Positions 51,259 to 64,000 are shown, numbered from the stretch's first letter. The stretch is 64,000 bases of DNA from Todiramphus chloris collaris (GCA_025345505.1 JANVCC010000076.1:13787134-13851133); one strand, 5' to 3'. The notes: generated by a model from the sequence alone, not told the origin. Made by a program: numbers and translations.

Positions 51259-51669
51259 TTCTAAGATTCCTGGATGACTGAGATTCCTTATTTAAGCTCT
51301 CTGTGTGACTAATGCAGCCCATTTGCCACATGTAGCATTGGTGGCATGATGAGTGGAAGGAAACTTACACTTGAACATCCAACCTAGGACGACTGGTAAT
51401 TGTGGCACCAGGAAGAGCTGTGCTTCAGTACCCATCACTTCTGAAGAAGCTCTAACTCCTTCATATGTTGCCAATATTTCTTTTTCAGTTGCAGTATAGT
51501 TGGCCTTGGAGCCTTTGTACCCTTGACTCCAAAATCCTAGGTGTTGACCTCAAGTTTCCCCTGGTGCTTACTGCCAGAGGCACCAGGTAGAACTGTCATT
51601 TCTGGCTACAGTATAGAGCACATTTTTAATATCCTGTCCTGTTCAGACTGGCCCAAGGGCTATGATCTC

Positions 51670-51873
51670 TCATTTGATCTGTTCAAAGGCATGTTTTTGT
51701 TCAGGACTCCAATTAAAATTGTTTTTCTTTTGAATCACTTCATAGAGAGGTTTTACAATCTGACTGTAACCAGGAGTGCACATCCTCCACAAACCCACAG
51801 CACCTAAGAATTCTTGTGTTTTCTTTTTGTTAGTGGGTGAGGACATCACTGTTATTTTGTAAACCACATCCAT
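51670..51873 (-). pseudogene. Reverse transcriptase C-terminal remains
   Basis: The translation contains TQEFLGAVGLWRMCTPGYSQ and NFNWSPEQKHAFEQIK, the thumb-to-connection stretch typical of retroviral pol. An active-site-like Ile-Asp-Asp segment is visible farther upstream in the element near 52045. Part of the ERVL-like fossil. Confidence 0.85.
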
Positions 51874-52638
51874 CGGGATCTGGCCATGTCCATATTGCCA
51901 TTTGATTCCTACAAACTGGATCTCTCGTGCAGGTCCCCTGACCTTTCTTCTTTTTATGGCAAAACCAGCATCTAAAAGAAGTTAAATTATTTTCTTACCT
52001 TTCTCAAAAACTTCTTCTGCTGTATTACCCCACACAGTGACATCATCAATTTGTTGCACCTTTCTCCAGTGCAGTAATTATTAGTCCGTGGTAAAGGATG
52101 GGGATGTGTTTCCACCCCTGGGGCAGTTGATTTCAGATGTATTGGACACCTCTCCAGGTGAAAGCAAACTGTGCCCCACAGTCTGGTACTATAGCAATAG
52201 AGAAAAATGCATTAGCAATGTCCATACCATACCGTACCATACCACCTAGCAGTCTTTGACTGTATACTGGAGTTCTAAATGTCCAGTATGGCACTCATCG
52301 CTGGCATAATGGCATTCAGGCCATGCTAATCCACTGTTAATATCCATTCCCCAATAGATTTCACACTGACCATATAGGACAGGTAAAGGGTGAGTGAGTC
52401 TTCTAACTACCCTTTGACCATCTAGTTGATGGCTCAGCTTCTGGATAGGAGCTACAGAATCATGGTTGGTGTGATATTGTCATCGATGCACCGTTTCAGT
52501 AGCAAGTGGCACCTTTTGATCCTCAGTTCTCATCTTCCCCACAGAGGCAGACTCCTCTGAAAGTTTAGGCAGGTCAGTCAGCTGTTTCTTCTTCCCAGTC
52601 TCTACAGGTGCTATACCAAAGACACATCAGTAGCCTTT

Positions 52639-53043
52639 TCAGTCTTTATAATACCCTCTCTTGAGTAGCTCTATGCCAAGGATCTGTGGGACATCTGGAC
52701 CAGTCACTATCCAGTGTTGTTCCCACTTATTTCCAGTTAGGATCACTTCAGACTCTAATACAGTCAGTTCTTGAGATACACCTGTTGCTCCAATAATATT
52801 AACAGATTCAGTCCCTTGATGATTCAATGGCAATAGGGTGCACTGTGCACCAGTATCTACCAGGGCTCTATACTTTTGTGGTTCTAACGTGCCAGGCCAT
52901 CGAATCCACACAGTCCAATGAACTCTGTTGTCCCTCTCTTCCACCTGGCTGGAGACAGGGCCCCTCTGATTCTGATGGTAGTACCCATAATTGGCAGCTG
53001 GGTTTGTGTGGTTCACCAGATTCACACGGTTTACCTGGTTCAC
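52639..53043 (-). pseudogene. Aspartic protease remains of the provirus
   Basis: The translation carries ALVDTGAQCTLLPL, the active-site loop of retroviral proteases (Asp-Thr-Gly), then a flap-like NIIGATGVSQ and a C-terminal ILGIELLKRG. It lies between the gag remains and the reverse transcriptase, the standard position. It starts in the 18-bp tandem repeat region. Confidence 0.88.
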
Positions 53044-53142
53044 AGAGTGTACCCAGTTAACAGGGCATACTCAGTTCACGGGGTGTGTGCAGTTAACAGG
53101 ATTTACACAGTTTACAGGATTTACACAGTTTACAGGATTTGT
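53011..53142. repeat. 18-bp tandem repeat inside the provirus
   Basis: About seven units of exactly 18 bp, such as ATTTACACAGTTTACAGG on the forward strand, becoming more uniform toward 53142. On the element's coding strand a unit reads as a six-residue NPVNCV pattern. It lies at the gag-protease boundary. Confidence 0.9.
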
Positions 53143-54850
53143 ATGGACTACACGCATCTCATTGTCATTCCCCATACTTCTGTTTTCACCTGAGGCCCAT
53201 GTACTTGGACCAGAGGACTGCTTACAGTGGGCTGGAGCAGCCTCCCTTCTGGAAGAATTCTCTCTTCACTTTGATTTACATTGTAAGTAGAGTACTTGTG
53301 CCTGTAGAGCACAGGTAGGTTTTCCATCCCAGCTGCTCATTTTCTCTCCAAACTCACACAGAAGAGACCACAGGATATGTCGTGACATGTACTCTTCCTG
53401 TTTAGCTGGTCTCATAGAAGAGCGTCTTCTCCTAATGGCTTCAAAAACAGGTCCACTCAGATGAAGAATAGGATCTCTTCTCCCTCCTCTGTAGTTTTTC
53501 AATTAGGTTTTCAACTGATTTCTTGATTTCCTTAGCCATCCCCTCCACGGCTGATACACGAGTCTGTAGAGGACCAGAGACACTGTCTTCATACTGTCAT
53601 ACTCTGTGGGCCACTTCAGGTAGAGTTTGTGCCTCACTATCTGTTCCCCAGATCCTTGTTGACAACATGAGGGAATATGCTGATGGAGCACTCTGCACGA
53701 ACTTCCACAGCATGGATCACTGGCATGGGATTGCATCAGGGTTTACTATTCACCTGTCACTATAAATGACCTGTGGCACAGCTATTTTTCCCAGGTACTT
53801 AATACCTTTTCCTGTAGAGGTCCATTTGCTTGGGTGGCATTCAGTGTCCTCCCTAAAGGGGTACCTGGATTTTACAGCTGACAAGAGTCGCCTCCAGAGA
53901 CATGACACCAGGCTTCGCATTCTGGTTCCAACTCATATTCTGATTCATCTTGAGAAGGACCCTCTCCCTGCATTGTTGCTGGACTTGGTTGTTTTGTTTG
54001 TTTTCTTTTTCACACAGGAACAATTTGTACAGGTGCAGGTTGAATCAAAATGTCCACAGTGGCTGTTGGTGTAGCCGCCAGGTTTATTGCTGGAGTTGAA
54101 ATAGCTATGGTGCTCATTATCAGAGCTGGAACAGCTTTTTAGTGCTCATTGTGGAAGTTGGAGCAGCAATAGCACTTGCTTTGAGAATTGAAGCAGCAGC
54201 AGGGCTTGTGGGGGGGAGCATGCAGAGACTGAGTAGGTGCAGTGCTTGTTTTTGGAGCTGATGCAGTGACAGGGCCTGTGGAGTCTGAATATTTGCATTG
54301 TGTTTCCTGCATATCATAAAACCTTGTGGAGTCTGGATAATTGCAGAGCATTTCATGGAACCTTGCAAGGAAGCAGCACAACACACTTTATGTTTTGTGG
54401 TGGCTGCCTGACAGATACAACTGCACTGATGAGTAATCTGATGCCACACAATAAAGACATTGGAAAATAATAATAATAGTAATATAATCTTTTGGTAATA
54501 ACTATATCCGCAATCCTCACAATTTAATGGAATTCTGAATCTCAGTGGAGCCAGATTAGCATACTGGGGAGAAGTATAACTTCCCAAGGTAAAGCCAAAA
54601 GTATTCTTAGTAATAAAATCCACAATGTAATCCCATAGTACAGAGACGCACTCACTGCCTAATTCAGCACATTAACCAGTAAAAAACACCACAGGAAAGC
54701 AGTGGCTTTTGCCTAGAGCCCAAACCCAAGAGCTTTCAGATAAACAGAGAACAAGAAAACAATAACATAACGCATATGGCATGTAAGGGAACAGTGCAGG
54801 GGATCAGTGCCTGAGCCCAGATATACCATAAGGATTCTAAGGAAAAAAAA

Positions 54851-57800
54851 ACCACAAGCTAAAATATTTGCATTACACTTAAATAGCAGTAATGCAATGC
54901 CATCAAGAAAAGACTGCCAGAAAACTTGCTCACAGGGGACAGAGAAGCCATCTGATCAATGACTTTGGTCATTGTAGTGGCTGATCAATGGGGTAATGAT
55001 GTGGGAAATTACACATTCATTGCACATACCCCATACATCATCTGCTAAACTGACCTTCTCTCTGGCAGATAGGATTGGAAGGGAAATAGGGAAGGTCTGG
55101 TCTCTCTCAAAGGAGTTACCACAGGATGTCTACTTGATGGTAGCAGAACCAGTACTAACAAATAGCACAGACTTGATCACCACAACTGTTTGGGGTTTTT
55201 TAATTCTAATTTTGCATGACAGTGTACAACGTCTCTGGCACCTCATTACCTCCAAGGATAGATAGTCTAAAACTTCTTGAACCACCACCCATGAGCCCTC
55301 ATTTTCAAGTAGACCTGGAAATACTTCAGAGTGTTGTATAATCCAGTTCCTTGACAAGAATCACAAAGGGAGGAACATAATATAAGGGGATAATAGACAA
55401 GCTGTCTTTAATGAGCACACTCTCTGTCATAACAAATTACCCTGTGATGCTCATGATTAATTGTGGTGCCACTTGTTATATGACAGCACAATAATGGAAG
55501 CCAAATAAGCAAGTAAGACTGTCTACAAAATTGGGAAGATTTTTAGTTCAGTATTTATCACTGTCTGCCAGCTGTGGCAATCTTTTGACATATGTGTGAT
55601 CTTGCCTGTGGTGTCCCGAATTAAAATGGATCACAAAGAGCCCTGGTACAGTGCAGGGCCAATGAACCTATGCTAGCTGATGAGCCAGAAGGTGTTACAA
55701 ATTAAACTGATTTTATGCCAATCTCTCTTGAGCTGGTTGTGATATTATTATATTCCACTCTACCTCTTTTTAAGATATTCTGTCACCATGCTTTTCCAAG
55801 TATGTCACCTTCTTTTATTCTTTGTATACATTTTCTTATAATTGAGCTATTTTTGCTTTCTTATACCTAGTGCTTATATTATACATCTGTTTCCAGATTG
55901 ATAAGATTGGGCTATTAAAACTGAGTTACAATAGTTCCACAGAAATCTCAGTACAAACAGGATACAAATACTTTCTTCAAGTCAAAATATCAGTTATGGG
56001 TGAAGATTTCAGAATAGCCTCAGGCATTCTGTATCTTGGGTTTCTGGCATGATCACTCTGCTTCAGATAATAAGCTATTGAGATATATATTAAGAAGAGC
56101 ATGTAATCTGAACAAAAGTGTTTCTAAAATATCACATCTTATTACTAGCTTAGCTTATCTTCTGGAGCTTTTGATTGTTACTTTTCATTATTTTTTGATG
56201 GAAAGGGAAATTTCTCAACCTTTTCAAAGACTGAAATGTGGAAATGAATTTAAAAATTAAGTCCATCATGGCAATTTATATTTCTAGAATTTTCTAGGAA
56301 CCTGGATAGCCTTGGGGCAAAGATATTTAGCCTTTGGGCTTTGATATTTACTGAGCTTTGCTCTTCCTCGGGTCCTAACATAGGAAGAACAATTCAGCCA
56401 AACTGTGTGTTTTGAGAAATCTTTCTTACATGAAGGGAGGCTATAACCTCAGGTTCTGGAGTAAACACAAATATTTCTGATCTCCAACCTCAGATTAAAT
56501 GCACAACCAATAGTAGCTAGCTAAACATTTTTCCCACTCTGTGGAAGAGCAGGTCAATAATGAAGTAATGTGGGTATCTCTCAGAACCATGCAGCTACAC
56601 TGCAAGCCACACCATCTGCTTTTATACAATTGTGTACATAGACCTAGGAGGGTAAGGTTTTTAATTGTCTACTCAGCAGAACAATATGGTGTTTCTATTG
56701 AAAACAATCACTCAGTAAACTGCAATCAGGACAAAGTGGTTTGCAGAGTTATACATTATATCTAACTAGGACTGCATTACATGGACCAGGGTCCCTCTAA
56801 AAGAGATTCAACTTGTAATTCTTCTGTTAATAAAGATGATATAAAGGACTCTTATTTTCTGCTCAAGTAACTTATCCCCAAAATACAGAGAGAGAAAGGT
56901 TTAGAAGAATTATTACTTCTCAGAAGTTCCTCTGAGAAGAAACACTGAAACTCTGCTTCTGGAAGAAAATATATTGTTTAGCTTATTAATGGAGGACATA
57001 AAAGCACCAGCTGAAACCAGCAAAGAGAAAATTCAGGATAAATGGCTATAAAAAATAGTGACTTTAATAATTTCCTGGATTTTTTTTTTTACCTACAGGA
57101 ACAACTAATAAACATGCAGTAGAAAAATGATCATCACTGACGGAGATGTGAAAGGATTAATCAGAATTATCTAAGATATAATTTAGTTTCTTTAATACTT
57201 GAACAGAAAATTCCTGCTTTCTGGAAACTTCAATTGTACTTTTTTTTTTTTTAAATCATAATGAATTCCTGAATTATTTGGTGAGTAGATACAGGATGTT
57301 TGCACATGGGTGTTTGCTCATGATATTTATGAGCTATGGAAATACACCACAGTTGACTGCAGTGTACACTGTTCTATCTGCAGCTCTGAGCTGTCAGAGA
57401 AAAAATATGAACTCTGGATACAAGATAAATTATGTGAGTTAGAAAAGAATCCACTGATGCCAGTACTCCATTAACAAGGGAAACAATGAAATGTGTGTTT
57501 AATAAATCCAAGCCCATTTTGGGGCTTAAGCACTTTGCTAAGTGTAACCACTTCCATGTTTCTTCCAAGACAAGAAAGTAACAGCTCAATGTTATGAATA
57601 AAGAAGCCCGTCTTTTATTTAAAGACAATGTAAGGGCAAGAGGTAATTCTCTCCTTATAATGCACCATGGAAAAGCAAACAACATTTTTATAAAATAATT
57701 CAATAGCTAGGTCACAACACAAAATCCAGAACCAGGACATCCAGACTGAGTTGCTTTAAGAGGATTTAAGTGCACATCTCTCTTCTTGGAAAATAGTCAC

Positions 57801-59881
57801 ACCTCTTGACCAAATGCTGTTCTGAGGCTTGAGGGATAGTGCTCTCCTCACCTGCTGAAACTCTAACTTTGCAAAAAATTCAAGTGGCTTTGGGTAGGAA
57901 AAATGTGTCAGGCTGTTGGCTGACTATTCATTTGAAAGAAGAGGAAACTCGGGCTCCAGTAACTAGTCATTTATTTCACCCAGTCGCTCTTTATTCACAA
58001 ACACTCAAACAGTGTTTCAGGGTGAAGTCTGTGAGCTGGAACCAGAAGAAACCTGCAGGCTCCTGTCCCGCTGGGTCTCTCTCGCCCCGTGAACCCTGGC
58101 TTCTTTCATGTGCTGTGGGGAGGATGAGGGAAAGATTTGCAACCACAACACTGAAATACCTTTGGGCATCCGGGGAAGGAGGCTTCAAGCACACATCAGG
58201 AACAAAGGTATCTATGGAGACTATGTGTTACAAGGGTACTTGGTAGCTGACTGAGGATTTTGAATGTGTGACCAAATCTTGTATAAGGGTCATATGACTT
58301 AAATGTAACCTAGCTGTGCTTTTAAAGTGCCTTATACGTAAGCTAAGAGATCTTGCAAATAGACATGACAAAATATAGAGGGCATTTTTTCATCAAATCA
58401 AATTATTTTTAAAAAATATCTATTCAGATAATATCTTACGTGGATCTCACTAGAAGACTATTGAATTACTTACCCAAAATTATTGTCATTCATTTACCCT
58501 TAAACATCCTTATTCCAAGACTGGCTAAGTCACAAGCTACAAATGACCACACTTCACTGAAATATTTTATATTTTCCCACTCAACTCCTATACACATTTT
58601 CATAAAATTGGTTTGATTACTCTTGGTCTATCTTCAAGAATCAATTCCTGTCACACTTGCTAAGGTTAGTGACACCTAATTCTGTGAAAAGTCACATTAA
58701 TTTTGAGCACTTCCTTTTTCTCAGATCTCCGCTGAACTTTAAAATCACAATGTCCTTCTGCAATTTGATGGCAACAGCAATTAAATCTGAGAAATTCTGC
58801 CAATAAGCCTTCACTCCTCAAAGTGTACTCACTTTGCTGTGAGGTAGAATGTATCATCAGACTGTGCTCAAAACAGAAGACAGCCCTTCTGGCATCCTCC
58901 AGTGCCTTGCTTCCCCAGGTTGAGTTGCTGTTTTCTTACCCTGCATCTGAAAACTACTTTCTTCATGTGATGAACTATGTTCAAACACTGCAGTGATGAA
59001 CACCTAAAAAACCCCACCCATTATGGAAAAAAAATGCATACATGAGTAATACAAGCAGCTGTTGCCAGACCTTCTGTCTGTGCGTAGGTTTTGTTTCAGG
59101 GAAGCAATGCAGAAGGTCCTGTTATGCAATATAGAGCCATAGGTTATGAAAAGCAGATGCAGTAAAACCTGATATCAAGCAAAGCATAACTTTAACCCTG
59201 ACCCAAATTGATTACTAAACACCACATTAGTTTTCCGCATAGCACTGAAGACTGAATCAATTGTAATAGTGACATCCCTTACCCTAGTGTGACCTTATTG
59301 ATTTAACACAATTTTACATCTGTGGGGGCAGAAAAGGGTCATGAAATTAGCTGTAGGTGACTTGATACAATATAATCCATGCTTAAACACTAAATATAAT
59401 GATTAATTTCATATTTGTTAAGCAACCCCACTCCTTTTTAAAATAAAAGGAATTTTGGTGGTATTTATTATGTCTCAAAAGCAGGTTATTCTTTACTCAG
59501 ATGCCCAGCTATGGCTTTAGTTTGCAGTGATTACGGCTAATACATCTAAATTCTATTACAGAAACAGGGAGTTCCTTGCAATTCATAAGCATGAAAAACT
59601 AAAAGCTATCTAATGCTACTATATAAATATACTGTATTTGGAACAGACGCCAAGATACTCTTTTATTTTGTTGTGCAGTCTTCTTTTTCATACCTACTGT
59701 GAAGCAACAAAAATATGAAGATGAGTTCTGACATATTTCTGCTTCTTTATTAATCATCCTCTGTCAAATTCCTTGTGATTCTATTGATTAAACTTTCCTA
59801 TCAGTTTTTCCTGTAGCTGAAACATATTTCTCATCTGCAGAGGTTGAATTCATTCTGTAATTTCATTGGGAATATGGCTTA
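54851..59881. other. Gene-free stretch
   Basis: No gene was recognised in about 5 kb. A forward frame at 57839-58246 (135 codons) lies in a locally GC-richer patch, with the reverse strand also partly open (57991-58194); it resembles no known family. T-runs occur near 57078 and 57240. Confidence 0.4.
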
Positions 59882-59965
59882 AAGTGGTGGACTTGGTAGA
59901 GTAGGGTTAATGGTTGGACTCGATGAGGTCTTTTCCAACCTAAATGACTATGATTCTATGATTGT
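59882..59965 (+). mobile_element. CR1 LINE 3' terminal fragment
   Basis: About 84 bp of CR1 3' UTR: GTGGTGGACTTGGTAGAG, GGTTGGACTCGATGAGG, TCTTTTCCAACCTAAATGA and the end TATGATTCTATGATT. It is the same 3' end type as the copies at 30.2 and 36.5 kb. Confidence 0.92.
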
Positions 59966-61110
59966 GTCATAAGCATATATTTAATGTTTGTTTATAAGGA
60001 TGAAAGTGAATTCTGTTATAATGTAATAATTGACAGAGCTATTAATAACTGCATTTTCTTTCATCATTTTCCTGACATTGCTGAATTTTGGTTCTCTAAA
60101 TGCAAGATATAGACCTTCATTTGTGAATTATTTTTTTCACACATTTTTTCAGTAAACAAGAATGCACAGGGACACATATATATAATGTCTATGATTTCAT
60201 GAAGTTGTGCCCCAAAACTTAAAATAATTTTTGATGGACAACAGACAGAAGTTATAGGAAGTCACGAGCTACCTTCTGATAAGAATTGGGTTAAAAATTA
60301 AATCTTTATTTAGTGAGATGTTAAAGTAGAGGTAGAGAGGACAGAGGGAAAAAACAGGTCATTCCCAGGTGAAAAACAGCAACACCTTGACAGTCTTCAC
60401 CATGAAAGCTCAAAATGATCCTAGCACTGTGGTTCCTGGCCCTCCTACTCTGGAAATCTTATGAGTGTTTCCAGCTATGGCTCTAATATTACTAAGTCTT
60501 CAGTAAGTATGGACTGAGAGGATGGCAGCAAACCAAGGACAAAAAAAACGGGGAGAAAATATTACTTCCCCACTCAAGTCTACCCTCTATCATTCACTGA
60601 ATATTTGAACAAACTCTTTCTGTTTCAGGCTGACAAACTCTCATACCCAACTAAATACAAAGTCCAACTATGCTGCAGACACATGTGTCACCACATGTGT
60701 CTTATTGGCAACAGGGTTTTCTAGTGCAGTTGCCTCTGGCAGAATTGCAACAGCCCTTTCACCCACTCTTGGGTTCTGAAGAAGACATCCTCCCAGAGCA
60801 TCACCAAACTCTCTGTTTTGCTGAGTCTTCTTGAGTTACTATGCTTTACCCTTCATAATTTTGGGCTTAAAATATTAAATAAGAAGTGCACTAATAAACA
60901 TCAAAGAAATAGGCAATTCTCTTAAATGGAAGGGCTGTCACTTCCATTTGACTAAGAAATATGCTGCAGTCAGGTCCTCCTGCCTTCTGATTAAGATGAT
61001 GTAGTTCACAGTTTGTCACCTCCAAGATGTGTTGCTGCAGACACCCTCTTCCCACTGGCGAGGAGAAATGATCTAATCAGTTCTGCATGCACACCCTGAT
61101 GGCCCATGAA
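59966..61110. other. Gene-free stretch
   Basis: No gene or repeat was recognised. It precedes the promoter-like block at 61.12 kb. Confidence 0.4.
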
Positions 61111-61120
61111 CTGCTAAATC

Positions 61121-61227
61121 CCTTTTAAGGCCTCCTTAATCTGTGGATTCTTCAATAGGCTATGCATAAAAGATCTCCACCTGCTTTTCCAGAAGTTTTC
61201 TTCTCTTCAGACAATATGACTGGTAAG
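61121..61227 (+). promoter_or_regulatory. Promoter-like block with a possible first exon or tiny internal exon
   Basis: CCTTTTAAGG at 61121-61130 fits the SRF CArG box consensus. GCATAAAAG at 61164-61172 is TATA-like, about 34 bp downstream of the CArG box. ATG at 61216-61218, with A at -3, is followed after ACTG by GTAAGA at 61223, a good splice donor. A pyrimidine-rich run ending TTCTCTTCAG at 61201-61210 could instead be an acceptor, giving a 12-base exon 61211-61222. I found no following exon in the remaining 2.7 kb. Chance is quite possible. Confidence 0.25.
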
Positions 61228-64000
61228 AAAGGTGAAAATCTATTCTTTTAAACAATTTCTCCTTTAATTCATAAGTATTCTTCAAAATTAAAAATAAAAT
61301 TAAAATTGTATATTAATAATAGCATCATAAGTATTGCAGTTCAGGCCTTCAACATCTTTTTAGTAAATAATGATGACAGGAAATAAAGTTGCTTCATTTC
61401 ATAAACTTGCACTTGCAGGAAGTTACAGTCCCTGTGTTCGTTTCACCAAATTAAAGTTCAGTTTATAAATTCACTATATCTACACATATCTTATTCATTT
61501 TCCAGCTTTCTAACATTTAAATTACAAACCTGCACTGTTACAAAAAGAAGTCTTTTTGTTTACAAGTCAACAATCCTGATATTACTTTTCCAGCCATTGT
61601 ATTTTCTCTTAAAATTAGAAAAATGCTGTCACTTAACCAATACACGTATATATTCCATATGCAAATATCTCCATCTCTAATATAATCTATATTTTCCATT
61701 ACCGAAAAATCTATATTTATTTCATAAATATAAGTAAGCCTTTCTGTGTTTTACCTAACACTAATTATACATAATGAAGAACTGTATATGCATAAACATT
61801 TTTCTAACTCATGATGTAACTGAGTTTACTTTTAACAAATAAATCCATTCCTGATGTTATTTTAGTTTCACATCAGGCTTCTGTTTCCCCTAGGGAAGAA
61901 AGGGGGAAAGTAAATGCCTTTCTGTCACTTCATAATTACCATGTATGGTGTGTCAAAAAATATTTTGATGAAGCAATTACAAGGAAAGGAAAGCTTTGAA
62001 ACTCTGAGGTACAGAGCAAAGGGAAGAAAGGTCTAGGGCCTTTCTGCTAACTCCTGAGCTCTCCCTCTGACAAGTCAGGCCTTAAAGGCTTCTAAAAGAA
62101 CGCCAGTGTCTGACACCAAGGATGTTACTGTTGTCAATAATAAGTGATCAGGAAACAATCTAGTATAAGGACCTTTGCTTTCTCTTGTCAGTCCTTTCAT
62201 GTGAATTTCCTCAGAAAAAAAAGACCTCCTAATTCCCTGAATATTGAGTTTAGGGATGAAGTCCTATACTATTCATCTCCAAGCTTCCTTCCTCATTCTC
62301 CAACAGAAAAAAACATTACAGCAAGAAAGGGCACAGGCTGAAATAAATCAACTGGAAAGGCCATAGGTAGGTATTAGACTGAAAAAAAACCTGAATGCTG
62401 AACACTGACAATCCTTAACAATGTGTCAAGAAATTTCATCATTAACTTACCTGCCAAATTGTCATTGCCACTTAATACCTTAGCTACTTCATCACACTTT
62501 ACCACTTGAATTACTATTCTTGCCTTCCCAGTCTTTCACTTGTCCAGACCTCTGATGCATATTGAACTACATATTTTAACTTTCCTAATCAAAATAGCTT
62601 CACGGCTTTCCAAGCCCTCCTAAGATACTGAGCCCATTTCCATCCCCTGATTTTTTTTTTCTACCTCAGTTTCGTGATGCAAGTCATATAAATTAGTTAC
62701 TAAACTTTGAAGATATACTTCCAGTAGGTAGATTTCCAGAGGTTCTAACTATTCCTTTTGTTTTCCAAGACTGCCTTCTCTGGTCTTCTTGCTGGTACTA
62801 TCTTGGCAGTGGGAATGCTCTAAATAATTGTGCTTTTCATGCACTTTTCAATATACATTTAGTGCTTAAATAAAGGTTAAAAAAAAAAAAAAAACAGAAA
62901 AATAATAAACTTGCAGACTCCAATAGGCACAAACAGTTGTGCCTCCAGGCAAAGAAAGAAGGATCTTCATACTTAAAGACAAAATGCTGGATTACCAAAA
63001 TCAGGAAGAAAATAATTGTTTTAAATATAGCTTAGTAAGGAAAGACAGAAGAATGTTCAGGTGTGCTGCTACACTTCGCTTGAATGGTGTATACAAACAT
63101 GCATATTCCTGCAGTCCTCCTTAATACTGAGACCAGTACTTATATCTATGGTTAATGCAAGGGGAATACACCACATTAGCACCTAATCATGTTTCTAGTA
63201 GGAATTAGCAGCTGCACACAGTTATTGTTAAATGATATCAATAAAAATCACATTCTTGACTGAAATAATTATGCAAGTATCAAATACCAATGTAAAAAAA
63301 AAAGTAAAAATATCTTGAAAATGCCCAGATTGGTTTGTTTGCTTTGTTTTTGTTTTTAATTAAGCATTCATGCAATACAGACAAGCAAAATTACATCTAT
63401 GCAGTCTGCAGTTTGGCTTCATAAACCAGCTTGAACTATTTAAATGATGTATGGTAACCTTGCCACCTTGACTGTAGAGACATTGTTAGTTACATCACTG
63501 CAGATGGCAAAAGGAAATATCTCTTACTGAATCCGTTCTCTCACCTTTGAGATTTACACAGGGCACCTTTATAATATAACAGATTAACAGACTAAATCAT
63601 GAAATTATATCTCTTTTTAAAGAACTGTAACAATGCTTGGAAACGTAACCTTCATGTTTTGTCCAATAAACGGTTGTTTGGGGGTTTGTTTGTTTTTTTA
63701 AGTTTGCCTTAATTTTGCTTGTGCTCAGAGTAAAAAGATGCAAGATATGTGATTCTGTTTTGTTTTAATGAATTATCTTGCCTTTAAGAGAGTCACTGAG
63801 ACTTTGTTCCTCAGCTATTATTCTAGATAGATATTATACAGGCTTTTTTTCTAAGCTGTTTTCTAAGTGCTCTGCAAAAGTTCAAAAGGTGTTCTCTCTT
63901 TTAATCATTAAATTACATCTAGAAGATAACAAGAGTATCAATCCTAGTAAGAAGGCAATATTCTGCATTGGTCAGGTTAGCTGCAATAGATATCACATTT
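61228..64000. other. AT-rich stretch to the window end
   Basis: No coding exon was recognised. AAATAAAGG near 62869 is followed within a few bases by an A-run of about 16 (62879-62894), which resembles the 3' end of a retroposed transcript, but no coding body was seen upstream. Confidence 0.4.

Larger units (their letters stand above)
48939..54850 (-). mobile_element. Degraded ERVL-like provirus, one LTR found
   Basis: Reverse-strand remains of a retroviral element of about 5.9 kb. In element order they are leader and gag remains (about 54620-53266), a short tandem repeat (53142-53011), protease (53043-52639), reverse transcriptase (about 52560-51670), connection and RNase H (51474-50815), integrase (about 50560-49700) and the 3' LTR (48939-49560). 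No env-like region is seen, which fits many ERVL elements. A 5' LTR was not found on the right, where the limit is only approximate. The element is broken, with many (more than ten) breaks, and looks old. The pol sequence resembles avian ERVL from memory. Confidence 0.85.

Noticed and set aside
52827-53290. Forward-strand frames with repeated FTQFTGFTQ
   Set aside because: They are the antisense of the 18-bp repeat in the reverse-strand provirus.
1-64000. tRNA, rRNA and bacterial-type operons
   Set aside because: No cloverleaf-like A/B box pair or rRNA-like segment was recognised by eye, and no runs of adjacent long frames exist.

Overview
This window looks like AT-rich, gene-poor DNA from a bird, probably a songbird. 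The evidence is repeat content. There are at least five CR1 (chicken repeat 1) LINE fragments with the typical avian 3' end built on ATTCTATGA-type repeats. There are also several solo LTRs and one degraded ERVL-like provirus of avian type. The songbird placement rests on my recollection of the nested LTR at 9447-11147 and is inference. I found no bacterial operon, CRISPR array, rRNA, tRNA or intact multi-exon host gene. Almost all open frames over 60 codons are chance frames, LINE remains or retroviral remains.

Layout. 1-4172 is unremarkable. 4173-4892 is a solo ERVL-type LTR. 4893-9200 has little beyond short microsatellites and an unexplained segment at about 7750-8450. 9205-12004 is a CR1 copy split by an LTR element (9447-11147), which is itself split by a second LTR (about 9677-10423), a three-layer nest. 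12005-21765 is mostly anonymous, with a promoter-like block at 16110-16230. 21770-22289 and 47297-47924 are two solo LTRs of one family, each with a clean 4-bp target-site duplication (ATTC and CATG). 23285-24895 holds a short LTR-like element, a strand-biased pyrimidine then G/T tract, and a CR1 3' part. 27143-27570 is a possible LTR behind a polypurine tract. 29709-29893 is a (CCCCTT)n array holding a 10-base assembly gap. CR1 3' ends lie at 30226-30684, 36487-37440 and 59882-59965. Possible LTRs lie at 42902-43123 and about 46277-46841. 48939-about 54850 is the reverse-strand ERVL-like provirus with one LTR.

Function. The only possible host signals are weak: a TATA box with an X-box-like site and G-runs near 16.1-16.23 kb, and a CArG box, TATA-like box and short exon-like segment ending in a splice donor at 61.12-61.23 kb. 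Both are hypotheses. The window reads as intergenic or long-intron DNA shaped by CR1 and ERV insertion. I did not find a convincing new biological system; the strongest observations are structural.
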